Of a stretch of DNA of 64,000 nt, positions 11,129 through 21,739 are shown piece by piece. The notes under the pieces were generated by a model. That model did not search any database and was not told where the DNA came from. It was given only the letters and a program-made list of their open reading frames with translations. Location: NCBI RefSeq assembly GCF_027887165.1, contig NC_077227.1, positions 83,846,930 to 83,910,929 of the forward strand. Direction: 5' to 3'. The stretch is from Monodelphis domestica (Eukaryota > Chordata > Mammalia > Didelphimorphia > Didelphidae). Positions within the stretch are counted from its first letter, which is position 1. Each line of letters starts with the position of its first letter. The position numbers and the translations under genes were made by a program.

Positions 11129-11670
11129 TGTAAGGGATTTTTCCAGGAACTGGAAATCTTGAAAACCAGGAAGTCATGCCAAAAAAAACAGGAAGTCCTA
11201 GAGAGCAAAAAGGGTTCCATAACCTTGGGGAGGAGAGATTGTTGCTTTTCCCTAATAGTCAAGAGAGGGCCCAGAGGGTTTTCAGTCTGGTTATTCTGGG
11301 GTAGACCCATAGAGCCAGTGATTCCCTGTCCTGTGGGCTTTCTAGAGACTCTGCTTAATCTTGTGCTGCTGCTGCTGCTGCTGAGAAATAGATGTTCAAC
11401 AGAGCTGCTGGTGACTTCTTACTGAAAGTTCTGCTTGACCAGAAGAAGGACTGCAGTTGTGTGAGATCTACTTTGGCCTTGTTCTTGCTCCTACCAAACC
11501 CTCCCTAATCTTAATTAATAATTTAAGGGGTTAGTTTAGAATAGTTATAGGAAGTTATGATTTGTGGTTAAAGTTAGTTATTCCCTGAATCCCTTTCCCT
11601 TCTCCCCTTAGTTTAATAAACCTGTTATTTTTATATATATTTGTAGTTTGAACCCTTATTTTAACCCACA
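11129..11670 (+). mobile_element. Probable solo LTR (family C)
   Basis: A 542-bp block beginning TGTAAGGGATTTTTCC and ending TTTTAACCCACA, with an AATAAACCTGTT signal near 11613 about 50 bases before the end. This spacing and the TG...CA ends suggest an LTR of a third kind. No target duplication could be recognised. It contains a short CTG run (11363-11384). Confidence 0.5.
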
Positions 11671-12079
11671 TATTTTATGACCAAGCTTTAATTACTCCAT
11701 GGTGCGTGCTCCAAACCATCTTCATGGCCTTTGAATCAAATTGTTCTCCTCTGCTCATCCCACCAGGAGAAGTCTTCAGATGCTTGGGGTAGAAATCGAC
11801 AGGTTTGAGTTCATTGGTTACCCTCAATTTGACTTAGCTCACCTGCAAAACAGTTTTACCTGAGAGTGGCTGCTGTGTATGCTTCTTGGAGCCACAGGTG
11901 AGAGTTGGTTGGCAGGTAGATGCCAAAGGTAGATGAGCAGCCCTAAAAAGGGAATGAAAGGTGCTAATCTTCCCTGAATAACCCATATTTCCCCAAAAGT
12001 AGTTTTTAAGATTCACACATTTTGGGAGATTATTCTTTCTTTTAATGTTGTCATTTTTGCTGCCTTCTCTTTCTGTCCC
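11671..12079. other. Unassigned intergenic DNA
   Basis: No gene, RNA or recognisable repeat was seen here. Confidence 0.5.
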
Positions 12080-12400
12080 TGCTATTCTATTTCACCACTG
12101 ATCAATTCTTTCTTGACCCTCCATTTTGAGGAATGGTATAGTCCATACATGTTTAACTTTCCAGATTTTTGCAACCATGCTCCAGCTCACACGAATCCCT
12201 TTCCTCTGTCTATAACCCCTCAAATTTGCTTTTCAGCTTCCTTTTAAGTGTTGTCTACCTCCATTAGAATGTAAAGCTCCTTAAGGGTAAGTAGTATAAG
12301 TACTATCTTTCTGTTTGTACTGTATTTGTTTCCCCAGCACTGCGCAGTGTCTGTCATATACTTAAAGCTTAGTAAATGCTTGTTGATTACTTGACTTTCA
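12080..12400 (+). mobile_element. L2 LINE 3' end (old)
   Basis: Ends in the characteristic L2 3' phrase of an AATGTAAAGCTCCTT...CCCCAGCAC...AGTAAATGCTTGTTGA form. Divergence is high, so the 5' limit is approximate. Confidence 0.6.
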
Positions 12401-12699
12401 CATTATTCCCATTTCTAATAATAAGGATTCAGAGGGTAAACATGACTTTTAATAGAGAAAGTAAGAAGATTGGACTTGATCAATAGTTATCAAAGTGTGG
12501 TCTGGGATGGGGATATCAAGATACTTGTAGGGAGTCTATGAGATCAAAACTAACTTCATAAACATAATGCTAAGACATTTTAATTTATAATGGATAAATA
12601 ACAATAAAAGACAACTCATTAACAAAAAGCCTTTGGGAAAAACTCAATAATTTTTTGGTTTCTTTTTATTTTCAATAATTTTTAAGAATGTAAAGAAGG

Positions 12700-13122
12700 G
12701 AAGTGATGCAGAGCGAGAGGAGCAGAACCAGGAGAACATTGTACACAGAGACTAATACACTGTGGTATAATCGAACGTAATGGACTTCTCCATTAGTGGC
12801 GGTGTAATGTCCCTGAACAATCTGCAGGGATCTAGGAGAAAAAACACTATGCATAAGCAAAGGATAAACTATGGGAGTGGAAACACCGAGGAAAAGCAAC
12901 TGCCTGACTACAGCGGTTGAGGGGACATGACAGAGGAGAGACTCTAAACGAAACTCTAATGCAAATATTGATAACATAGAAATGGATTCGAATCAAGAAC
13001 ACATGTGACACCCAGTGGAATCACGCGTCGGCTATGGGGGGTGGGGGTAGGAAAAGAAAATGATCTTTGTCTTTAATGAATAATGCTTGGAAATGATCAA
13101 ATAAAATATTATTAAAAAAAAA
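12700..13122 (+). mobile_element. LINE-1 3' end, 5'-truncated
   Basis: Begins in the last codons of ORF2 (GAAGTGATGCAGAGCG...) and runs through the 3' UTR to an A-tail. Flanked by a 16-bp target duplication AAGAATGTAAAGAAGG at 12684-12699 and 13123-13138, so this is a single target-primed insertion of about 420 bp. Confidence 0.9.
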
Positions 13123-13138
13123 AAGAATGTAAAGAAGG

Positions 13139-13345
13139 AGGGGCAGTTAGGTGGCTCAGTGGATTGAGAGCCAGTCCTAGAGATCAGAGGTCCTGGGTTC
13201 AAATCTGGCCTCAGACACTTCTAGATGTGTGATTCTGGACAAGCCATTTAACCCCCATCGTCTAGCTTTTACCACTCTTCTGCCTTGGAACCAATGCATA
13301 GTATTGATTCCAAGGTAGAAGGGTAAGGGTTTAAAAAAAAAGAAA
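13139..13345 (+). mobile_element. CORE-SINE (MAR1/WALLSI type)
   Basis: Full-length copy from the tRNA-like head GGGGCAGTTAGGTGGCTCAG through the core (CTGGGTTCAAATCTGGCCTC) to GGTAAGGGTTTAAAAAAA. It starts immediately after the 3' target duplication of the adjacent LINE-1. Confidence 0.9.
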
Positions 13346-13513
13346 AAGAAATAATTAAGTATATCATACAATAAACTCTCAATATTAAAATCAGTTGGAA
13401 GTAATACACAGTGATGATTCTAAGATGGAAAGTAAGGATTAAAAAAAAAAGATAAAGAAGTCCCAATACCAAAAAGTTCAAGGATCACTCGACTAGATAA
13501 TTCCCAGTGTCCT

Positions 13514-13713
13514 TAAAAAAAAACCCTTACCTTCCATCTTAGCATCATTATTGTATTTTGTTTCCAAGGCAGAAGAGCAGTAAAGGCTAGGCAACGGGGT
13601 TTAAGTGACTTGCCCAGGATCACACAGCTAGGAAGTGTCTGAGGACAGATTTGAACCCAGGACCTCCCATCACTAGTCCTGGCTCTCAATCCACTGAGCT
13701 ACATATTTGTCTC
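13514..13713 (-). mobile_element. CORE-SINE (MAR1/WALLSI type)
   Basis: Antisense, near full-length copy. The A-tail side reads TAAAAAAAAACCCTTACC and the head is degraded at the right end. Confidence 0.9.
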
Positions 13714-13904
13714 CCACACCCTCACCCTCATGTCCTTTAAACTCGAAATTCTATATATTTGTACATAATCATCTATTATAGTCCAATCTATATAGCCTGT
13801 TCTCTGTAATATTATGGTCTGCCAGAAGGTGTCACACTTGATCTGAGAAATTATTCTTTTATTTTTGAAAACCATAATAACTGGTAAAAACACATTTGCT
13901 TCTT

Positions 13905-14400
13905 CGAAGGAAAGCTTTGGCAAATCTGGACAGCATACTAAAAAGCAGAAATATCACCTTGTTGATAAAGGTCTATATTGTCAAAGCCATAATTTTTCCA
14001 GTAACGACGTATGGCTGGCTGCGAGAGTTAGACTATAAGGAAAACCAAGCACTGGTGCTGAAGAATTGATGCTTCCAAATTAGAGATTTTTGAGAGTCCT
14101 TTAGACAGCTAGGAGACTATATCAGTCAATACTGAAAGAAATCAATTCAAATGATTCACTGGAAAGTCAAATACTGAGGCAGAAGCTTAAATTCTTTGGC
14201 CACATGATGAGAAGACAGAAAAAAAGACCCTGATGTTGGGAAAGAGTAAAGCAAAAGGCAAAGGGAATGGCAGAGGACATGATAGATAGTGAAAGCAATG
14301 AATATGAGCTTGGGCAGACTTCTGGAGATAGTGGAGGACAGAAAAGACTGCAGGGTCATGAAGAGTCAGACGCAACTGAACAACAGCAACGACTAATAGG
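13905..14400 (+). mobile_element. RTE (BovB-like) LINE 3' end
   Basis: Closely follows the 3' end of BovB/RTE elements: GGCAAATCTGGACAGCATAC, AAAAAGCAGAAATATCAC, GAAGAATTGATGCTTC, TTTGGCCACATGATGAG, GACCCTGATGTTGGGAAAG, then GGTCATGAAGAGTCAGACGC and the ACTGAACAACAGCAACGAC tail. The encoded C-terminal end of the reverse transcriptase frame is interrupted by several stops, so this is a dead copy. Confidence 0.85.
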
Positions 14401-14439
14401 AATCATCATAGTAACAAGTCAGAGTCCCTTAGTTAATAT

Positions 14440-14570
14440 GATCACAAGTTCATAGGATCATAGGATCCTAGGGTTGGAAGGGGCCTTAGGGATTCATCCA
14501 TTCAATAAGTATTAAGTGACTATTATGTGAAATGCACTAGGCTAGGCATAAGGAGAGAGAGAGATAAAAA
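14440..14570. repeat. Old interspersed repeat remnant
   Basis: Contains ATCCTAGGGTTGGAAGGG and TTCAATAAGTATTAAGTGAC phrases of the sort found in ancient mammalian CR1-like or MIR-related repeats. Similar phrases recur at 26615, 38840, 42985 and 56940. Confidence 0.4.
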
Positions 14571-14597
14571 TAAATAAAATATTTTTGAATCAAGTAA

Positions 14598-14815
14598 AGA
14601 GCAGCAAGGTGGCTCTGTGGATTGAGAGCCAGGTCCAGAGATGGTAGGTCCTGGGTTCAAATGTGATCTCAGGCACTGCCTACCTGTGTGATCTTGGGCA
14701 AGTCACTTAACCCCCATTGCCTAACCATACAACAATTCTGCCTTAGAACCAATACACAGTACTGATTCCAAGATGGAAGGTAAGGGTTAAAAAAATAAAA
14801 TAAAATAAAATAGAG
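14598..14815 (+). mobile_element. CORE-SINE (MAR1/WALLSI type)
   Basis: Full-length sense copy, from GCAGCAAGGTGGCTCTGTGG to GGAAGGTAAGGGTTAAAAAA. It ends in an A-rich AAAAT microsatellite derived from its tail. Confidence 0.9.
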
Positions 14816-15689
14816 ACAATTAGGGACAGATAATTATACTACAAAACAGAACCTGTAAATGAAGAAGACAGATAAGAACAAGCTATTCATTATGAATGAA
14901 GTGCTATCAGAAGTAGTCTAACAGGATTAGCATTTCTTTCTTTTTAAAAATGTATTTTCAATTTATGGTATCTTATTAAGTATTTACCAATTAAATATAA
15001 AAAAAAATAAACCAAAAACTTTAGCATTCATTAAAAAGTGTTGAGTTCCAAAATTCTCTCCCTTCCTTGAGAAGGCAAACAATTTGATATCAATTAAGGG
15101 GCTAGCATTTCAATTAAATTATATTTTAAAATATTTTAAATTGAACTACATTTGCAAACATATTAGACTACTAGTAGTATATTGTAGTGGAAAGATAAAG
15201 GGAAGTATAGCCCTGGGTCCTCTGTTCAGCTCTACCACTGACAAATAGCCCTCACCTCATCTATATACTAAGGATAATAATATCTGTCTCATGTGTATGT
15301 AAATATGGCTCTATCCTTCTGTAATTAATCATAGGAGGTCTAAACCATTTGATCAGATCAATCAAAAAAGTGCAAACTAGGTCAGGCTCTCTATACTCCC
15401 AGTTATATTGCTATCTTCTACTGGTCCAGTTTCTCCAATGATATGGTTGATGGAGAGGGAGTAGGGGGTAAAAAAGAAAACTTCTTTCCTACTCTCCCAA
15501 GAGCAGTGCCCTCTGAGGAGCCTGACCCTGGAGGTCATTTGCCTATGGCTACTTCAATATTTGCCTCACTGCTCACACCTAAGAAGTGAGATTTTCTTTT
15601 ACAAGATATTTTGTGTAGAAAGATGTTTCATTAGTCTTCATCCAATGATCAATAATAATAACTGACACTTGCATAGCAATTTGATTTTC
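14816..15689. other. Unassigned intergenic DNA
   Basis: AT-rich, no gene or clear repeat recognised. Confidence 0.5.
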
Positions 15690-15845
15690 AAAACAATGTA
15701 CACACTATTTGATCCCCACCACCTCACTGGTGCTATTATTAGCCTCATTTTCCAGATAGGACTGAGGCAGAGATGTTAAGTTGACTTGCCCAGTCAAACA
15801 GTTGGGATGGGATCTTTGGTCTTTCTGACTCCAAGACTCCAAACA
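15690..15845 (-). mobile_element. MIR SINE (old)
   Basis: Antisense MIR-like layout: CTCATTTTCCAGATAGGACTGAGGC, then a degraded ACTTGCCCAGTCAAACAG core, then CTGACTCCAAGACTCC. Confidence 0.6.
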
Positions 15846-16506
15846 TTTTAATCTTGTCAAAATGATTAGGGACTTATTCATGCCGAGTTTGTGATTCAGT
15901 CATGGTGACTGAGCCTTCTACAATTAATTGGGATTGAAGGTTGGAACCCTGCTCTAAAATATAAATGAGGATGATAATACCCTACCTTCCCCAAAGAAAG
16001 GAAACGGCAACAGCTAAACTAGAACTATTGAAAGAAAAACTTAGAGAAGGGAATGGTGGAATGGAAAATATTGTACAAAAGGAGAAGTTTAGAATTACTA
16101 GCATCCTTAGCATTTTCAGGGAGGTAAACATCATTATACTTTAAAAGTCTAAAATTATTTTTAAAAAAAATTAGGTAATTACAACAGTGATATTAATAAA
16201 ATACATAGTTTCAATTGATTGCCAAGTCATCATGTCTAATTATCCCCAATGTGGTGGAGCCTTCATGAAGTAATTTTCCGGTTTGCTTTAATCAAATAGT
16301 ACTATTGGTTTCCTATACTGTTTCCTAGTAGATTTATATCAAATGCCTTTAAGAAATAAAACAAGAATTAGGAAACACTACTAGGGAAAAAAAATCGAAG
16401 TATTCAAATATTAAATCATTTTATTCTGAACCCTTTGAACAAGGAGGCGAAATGCAAGGTTTATTTTCATAGTTCAGTGCCACTTTCTAGAAAACGTCTG
16501 ATCTGC

Positions 16507-16509
<3 letters not shown>
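15846..16509. other. Unassigned DNA upstream of FGFBP3
   Basis: No coding sequence or clear repeat recognised. It may contain distal regulatory sequence of FGFBP3, but nothing seen proves that. Confidence 0.4.

Positions 16510-16563
<54 letters not shown>
16510..16563. repeat. (TG)n microsatellite
   Basis: An uninterrupted alternating TG run of 54 bases, about 750 bases upstream of the FGFBP3 start codon. Confidence 0.98.
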
Positions 16564-16566
<3 letters not shown>

Positions 16567-17014
16567 AATCTGGGGAGGGGCATAATCTACGGAGGCCCCT
16601 CCTGTCCCATTGATAACACGTTCATTCACAGTGAGCCCTCCTAATACAGACTAATCCCCCAGGCAGACATTCACACTACCCTAAAAGGCTCCTCACCTCA
16701 AGCAGAACTCGGTAAGTTCAAAGTGCTACAAAACGTGGGTATTTGCGAGGAACTCTAGTTCTGCGAATGCTTTTTGGGGAAGGGGAAGGGGAGAGGTGGA
16801 AGCTGTAATTAATTGGCCAGGTACTGTACTTTTTCTCTTTCTGGGACTCCTGGCAATCTCACTACACAAAAGATTCAAAGTGTTATACAGCAATTTTCTC
16901 GTAAGGAAGATCAGTTGAGGAGATGAGAGCCGGACCTTGGGGGATGATGTTGCTGTCTGTAGAGGGAGATTCAACTGGACCTTAGACCTCTAAGTTACCC
17001 CAGTGTCATAGGTG

Positions 17015-17167
17015 CATTAGTGGGGCGGAGCTCTCAGGCTACCCAGTACCCCCAGATGTGGGCCCCTAATGGGACGGAATAAACTGGGGGCGGGGAAGGG
17101 GATGAGAAGAGAGAACTGTTAAGTTTAGCATCCTCCTGGTTAAGCCGCCTGCTGTCTCGGCCCACAG
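17015..17167 (+). promoter_or_regulatory. Possible FGFBP3 proximal promoter / 5' intron end
   Basis: Contains GC-box-like GGGGCGGAG (17022) and GGGGGCGGGG (17086). It ends in a pyrimidine-rich stretch and CAG (GCTGTCTCGGCCCACAG, ending 17167) that would serve as a splice acceptor for a coding exon starting at 17168. As far as known, mammalian FGFBP3 has its coding sequence in one exon after a non-coding first exon. Whether this DNA is promoter or intron cannot be settled from sequence. Confidence 0.35.
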
Positions 17168-17260
17168 GTCTTGGGGATGCTCTTTGCGCATCTCCTCCTT
17201 CGCTGAAGCTGTAGGACACCGAATGACCAGAGGCTCTCACAGCGGCAGAGACCCCAGGCA

Positions 17261-18112
17261 ATGAGGTTTCCCAGGCTGTCTTTTCCCCTGCTGCTCCTTG
17301 GCTGCTGCCTTCTTGGGGCATCAGCAGCCAGGAAGAACAAGGATAGCACACGGGGAGCGGCCGAGCCGGTCTCCGGCCCCTCTGGGGGCTCCTCGGGTCG
17401 CTTCTCCAATCCCGACCAACATGCGTGTAGCTGGCAGATCCTGCTGCCGGCCCCCGGAGACTCGTCCGCTGCGGGTGCTGGGGGAGGCGGAACGGGGAGC
17501 GAGCTTGCGGTGAGCTGCCAGAGTCCAGACGGGTCGCGGTACCAGTGTGCTTACCGCGGGGAGCCACAGCGCTGCGCCGCATACAATGCTCGTGGCCCCC
17601 AGTATTGGAAGCAGGTGGTGGGGAAGCTACGGAAGAAGAAACAGCCCTGCCACGACCCAGCTCCACTCAAAGCTCGGCTTTGTGGCGGCAAGAAGGGACA
17701 AGGGGCTGAGCTCCACCTGGTGCTCCGGCCAGTCGACGGCGCAAGCTCCGGAGCCAGCTCAGCTACAACTACGCTCCTCGGCGAGGGCAAGGGCAAGGGC
17801 AAAAGCCGCTCCAGGGGCCAGAGTCGTGTCCGGGAGTCCGGCCCCGGAACCGAGGAAGGACCGAAACTTCCACGGGCTCCGCCGCCGTCGGGTATCCCGA
17901 CTCTGGGCGGCGCAGGCAAAGAGAAGGGCCTGGGGAAGAAGGGCAGTGGAGGCAAGCGCAAAGAGACCCCACCGTCGGACGAGGAGCGACCCATGGATTC
18001 TGGGCCAGCCCCGGGAGGACCGCCAGAGTTTAACGAAGAGTTGACCGAAACCTACTGCGCGGAAAAGTGGCACTCGTTGTGCAATTTCTTCGTCAACTTC
18101 TGGAATGGCTGA
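17261..18112 (+). CDS. FGFBP3: Fibroblast growth factor binding protein 3
   Basis: A secreted FGF carrier of the FGFBP family, which binds FGFs and heparin-like chains and releases FGF from the matrix. The 283-residue frame is uninterrupted. Residues 1-22 form a signal peptide (basic start, leucine-rich core, ending GASA). Eight cysteines follow it, at 56, 86, 96, 105, 130, 141, 266 and 274, the number expected for the family's disulfide scaffold. Recognisable FGFBP3 blocks are GSSGRF..PDQHACSWQ (44-59), CQSPDG.R.QCAYRG (86-100), KKQPCHDPAPLKARLC (126-141) and the C-terminal TYCAEKWHSLCNFFVNFWNG (264-283), the last nearly unchanged from eutherians as recalled. The linker at 160-260 is long, rich in Gly, Lys, Ser and Pro, and probably disordered. 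The start codon is the first in frame and gives a proper signal peptide. The gene is somewhat longer than the human protein (about 258 residues from memory), mainly through Gly/Ala and Gly/Lys expansions. Confidence 0.97.
   Translation: MRFPRLSFPLLLLGCCLLGASAARKNKDSTRGAAEPVSGPSGGSSGRFSNPDQHACSWQILLPAPGDSSAAGAGGGGTGSELAVSCQSPDGSRYQCAYRGEPQRCAAYNARGPQYWKQVVGKLRKKKQPCHDPAPLKARLCGGKKGQGAELHLVLRPVDGASSGASSATTTLLGEGKGKGKSRSRGQSRVRESGPGTEEGPKLPRAPPPSGIPTLGGAGKEKGLGKKGSGGKRKETPPSDEERPMDSGPAPGGPPEFNEELTETYCAEKWHSLCNFFVNFWNG
17340..18070. promoter_or_regulatory. CpG-rich island over the FGFBP3 coding exon
   Basis: CpG dinucleotides are dense across this stretch and sparse in the surrounding AT-rich DNA. 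The island covers most of the coding exon, as is common for short GC-rich single-coding-exon genes. The limits are by eye. Confidence 0.6.
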
Positions 18113-18544
18113 ACCGAAATACGGCTGGGGGTGGGGATGGGAGTGGGGATAGGGGTTAGGGCTGGGGGCAAAGGGGAAAAGGGGGCCTCTTAAGGGGAGT
18201 GGTTGGGAAGGGGTGGGGACGATTAGGGTGGAGTCCCCTGGGCAACTGTAGAAGAATGAGTCGGGAAAATGGGAATAAGCTCAGAGGAGCTCAGGTTCTA
18301 GACTGGGGAATTTGGGATGAGGGAGAAGGGGATGGAAGGAGTTATTGTTAGGGAATTTAAAGATGTAAAGGTTTGGGACCCTAGCAACATGGTGTCGAGA
18401 ACAAAACCAAATATATATATACATATATAAACCTCTATATAGTCTCCATAAATGTATATCTCCATAGAGGAATGGAGAATGAAAAATGTATCTTTATAAT
18501 CTCCATGAGATTTATCTCGATGGATAGATATGGAAATATAGAGA

Positions 18545-18654
18545 GAGTTGCCTAGGGGGGTGAAAAGTTAAATGACTCGCTCGCTGGTGGTTACACACCT
18601 TGAGGCCAGGTCTTCCTGACTCCTGTCTATTCTATCACAATACCTTTTAGGACA

Positions 18655-18655
<1 letters not shown>
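18545..18655 (-). mobile_element. MIR SINE fragment (old)
   Basis: Antisense MIR core: GAAAAGTTAAATGACTCGCT, a degraded CACAC stretch and GGTCTTCCTGACTCC. Confidence 0.55.

Positions 18656-18689
<34 letters not shown>
18655..18689. repeat. (CA)n microsatellite
   Basis: About 35 bases of CA repeat, with a short imperfect start. Confidence 0.97.
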
Positions 18690-18691
<2 letters not shown>

Positions 18692-18911
18692 AGGCCTGCA
18701 GTGTTGGATTTGGGGAGAAGTTAGCAGGTCTAAGTGGATACCGAGAAGAGGAGAAAATCTTTGAGAGGGCGGGACATTTCTATGAGCTAGATTTTGAATT
18801 GAGGGCAAAGAGAATGGAAGTACAGGAATGGACATGCCATAAGTATGCAGAAATGCATAGATTAGAGGGAGAGATGGGATAGACAGGTTAGCAAGTGGCT
18901 ATATGAATAAA

Positions 18912-20039
18912 AAGTGGCAGGATGGTGGGGCAAAATGTATATTTTATAACTCATATTTGTACTAAAACCACATCAAAAGCAGCTTCTGGCCCGGGCCAGA
19001 GTGGATTATTCAAAATATCTTTACAGCTATCAGCTAACAGAATTGGCTCTTTTTTCTTTCTTAATAAGTTTGAATGCAGGAGCTTCTCAGTACCCCAGAA
19101 TTCTAAGAGGTGTAACTCAGTGGCATAACAAGGGTGAGGTAAGTGAGCCACTTGCCTCAAAACTAAGGGGGCAACAGAAACATCAATCAAATATGTAAGC
19201 ATACTATGCTGTTAGTGTAGGCAGCAGAGCTTTTATATTCTTGTCATGGTACAGAATTAGCTCTCTTAGAAGTTAAGGAGCTTAAGATGGAGGCAGCAAA
19301 ACTGTCAGTCTTACTACCTTCTCTAAACTAAGAAATGGCTTTATGGTCTGGAGCATTTTTAATTTATATTCTATATTCATGATTAATTTGTAGACTGGAT
19401 ATCCCAGCAGTTATAATAGGTGTGACTTCTTGCAAGCCTCTCCATTTTTACTTGGTCCTATTAAAGAACTGACTAAAATTTGTGTGTGTGTCTCAGAGTC
19501 ATTTGCATCCTTTGAGAAGGCTGTATTTTCCAGGATAAACCCTTCTCACCAACATGTCCTATAAAAGTGTTGATTCACAGCACTGCATGAGTCCTACTTT
19601 AAACGTGAAGCAATTTGCCCAAATCTTGCATGAGTGTTTTAAAACTATTGCTATGGCAGTAAAGAGAAAAAACCCAAATAAAACCAACAACAAACACTTC
19701 TCACACAACCAAATAATTGCTGGATAAAATTTCAAGGAAAAATATGAAGGATTCTATTTACTTAAAAGTCCTATCATTATATTATCATTATATATAAACA
19801 TACACACATATATTGTATGTATGTACATATGTACATGATTATATAGATATATCTACAGAGACTACATATTTATATTCATACTTCTTGATACACACACATA
19901 TATAGATACATACATATATCTAGATTCACAGCAAATGTTTAATAAATCCTATAGGTATTCAGGTAAGTTAGTGTAATGCTTTTATTTTCTAAGAAAGCAT
20001 AGTAGCATCCTGAAAAATATAATGGGAATCAAAGGATCT
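18912..20039. other. Unassigned intergenic DNA
   Basis: No gene seen. 19790-19925 is rich in TA and ACAC/TATG motifs. 19110-19170 has phrases (GTGGCATAACAAGG, AACTAAGGGGGCAACA) that look like an old transposon remnant I cannot name. Confidence 0.4.
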
Positions 20040-20225
20040 GACTTCTAGATATGACCCTGTGAACATTGGATTTAGGGTCAGATTTGGAGTTCGAATTTTT
20101 ACTCTGCTACTTAATACCTGTGTGACCTGGAAAAATCACCCAACCTCTCTGAGCCTCAACTTCAGCATCTATCAGATAAGGGGGTTAGACTAGACATAAA
20201 CTATAATTCTACATTTTATGATCCT
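20040..20225 (+). mobile_element. MIR SINE (old)
   Basis: Sense MIR: a GATTTGGAGTTCGAATTTTTACTCTGC box, CTGTGTGACCTGG..AAATCAC and CCTCTCTGAGCCTCAAC, then a gap-rich 3' part (GGGGGTTAGACTAGA). Confidence 0.8.
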
Positions 20226-21254
20226 ATGGCCTTTGTTAAATTGTTTAACTTGTCCCCAAGATCATACTTGTCTGTAAAAATGAGGATTTTGGACTAAATG
20301 AATTCTATCAGCTCTCCAGCTTTAAAATTCTATCTTTTATACATATAGGACAGCAGGAAATTAATTGACATTAATTATACTAAGTTTATAAAGATATTTA
20401 ATCAATACAAATCTACTCATTATCATAACAAGAAGACCAAAAAAAGTCTAAAAAATTCCTTAGGCTGCAAGCATTTACTTATTCATTTATTAAATACAGA
20501 GAGATGCTGGCCAAACACAATATTGTTTTAGAATATAAGTTCATTTGTAAAATCTTACAAAGAAAAATGATATAGATTGTAACTAGTATCACCTCATAAT
20601 TCAGAGAAAAGCAACGAAGGCTAAAACTACTTTAAAGAAAGTATGACGAGATACCCAACTAAATGAAGCCATCCTAGGGGTATTTAAAAAGGAAAATTAT
20701 AGGACAATAAATGGAAGAAAAATGGAAAAGACCAACAAAAATATTACAACAAACTTTTTATAAGTAAAAATAGTAAGTAGCTTTACAACCGTTGTAGTCT
20801 AACATCTTTGTCCCAGTTGTGCTTATGGAGTATTTAGAAAGGCACTAAAGAAAAAAAGAGCACTATAGCAGACACAAGGTACACACAGAGAAGAGTCATG
20901 TGGGGAAGAAACACACTTGTGAGGGTATTGAAGACTCTGTTTCAATGGAAAAGCTAATAAAAGCATGGGAAAAATCTTGGACCTTATTATTATTGGAACA
21001 AGACAACCAAGAAAACAGCAACCAGATTTATATGCTTATATATTTCCCTCAGCTATGTAAAATTTTTATGAGAATCCTCTTTACACTGATATAGGGCATC
21101 TCAGAAAAGGAAACTAGAAGGAAGGAGGAGGTAGATTTTCACAAGTAATATTCCACATCTTTACTATTAAACAATGAATTGAGAGATGTAGAGATATAAG
21201 GTCCAACTGTGCTTATTGTCTGTTGATTATTTAAAAAATGGTTTTGTCTGTAAC
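20226..21254. other. Unassigned intergenic DNA
   Basis: AT-rich and without a recognisable gene or repeat. Short open frames such as 20900-21094 show no domain and are not called. Confidence 0.45.
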
Positions 21255-21355
21255 AAAAGTTTAGTTGCTTGGAGGCATTGAGAAGTTAAATGACTTACCA
21301 AACATCACACAACTAGTATGTGTTGGGGGCAGGATTGGAACCAGGAACTCCTTTA
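21255..21355 (-). mobile_element. MIR SINE fragment (old)
   Basis: Antisense MIR core: GAAGTTAAATGACTTACC...ATCACACAACTAGTA, then GATTGGAACCAGGAACTCC. Confidence 0.65.
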
Positions 21356-21739
21356 CTCCAGGATCTTATTTTGTAATTTAAAAGGACAATTTTACAGACC
21401 AAGCCCTACCATTCCTCCTACTGTATTTGTGACTTCTGAATTGTAGCTTGATTGATTTTAGCATAGGAAGATCAGGTTGTTTTCCAGTACTATATGTAAC
21501 ATCTGAAGTTATACTAATCATCCATTTTCTGCTTTCATGACTCAGGCTTAATATTATTCATTTATCCTTCCTGTTATTTGGCTATAGATTTGTTCTTGGC
21601 ATTTCAAAGATAAATCATTTATGTCCTTTACTTCTCTTGCTGTCATTTCATGGTGGGGGATAATGATGACAACTCAGTTTTACAACACTTTCAGGCCTAT
21701 AAAATGCTTTATGTATATGCAACAAGCTGTGACTCAGAT

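Larger units (their letters stand above)
18113..18911 (+). other. FGFBP3: Probable FGFBP3 3' UTR
   Basis: DNA after the stop codon is G-rich and then AT-rich, with no conserved end that can be recognised. The first AATAAA on the plus strand is at 18906-18911, a possible polyadenylation signal that would give a 3' UTR of about 800 bases. The stretch includes a MIR fragment and a CA run. Confidence 0.3.

Noticed and set aside
1-17000. Search for the first exons of BTAF1, the expected neighbour of FGFBP3
   Set aside because: No BTAF1-like N-terminal coding sequence was recognised on the minus strand. It is probably beyond the window.
17034-17666. Open frame of about 210 residues on the minus strand over FGFBP3, and other frames at 17298-18073
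   Set aside because: GC-rich DNA opposite and out of frame with a well-supported FGFBP3 exon. None shows a recognised protein.
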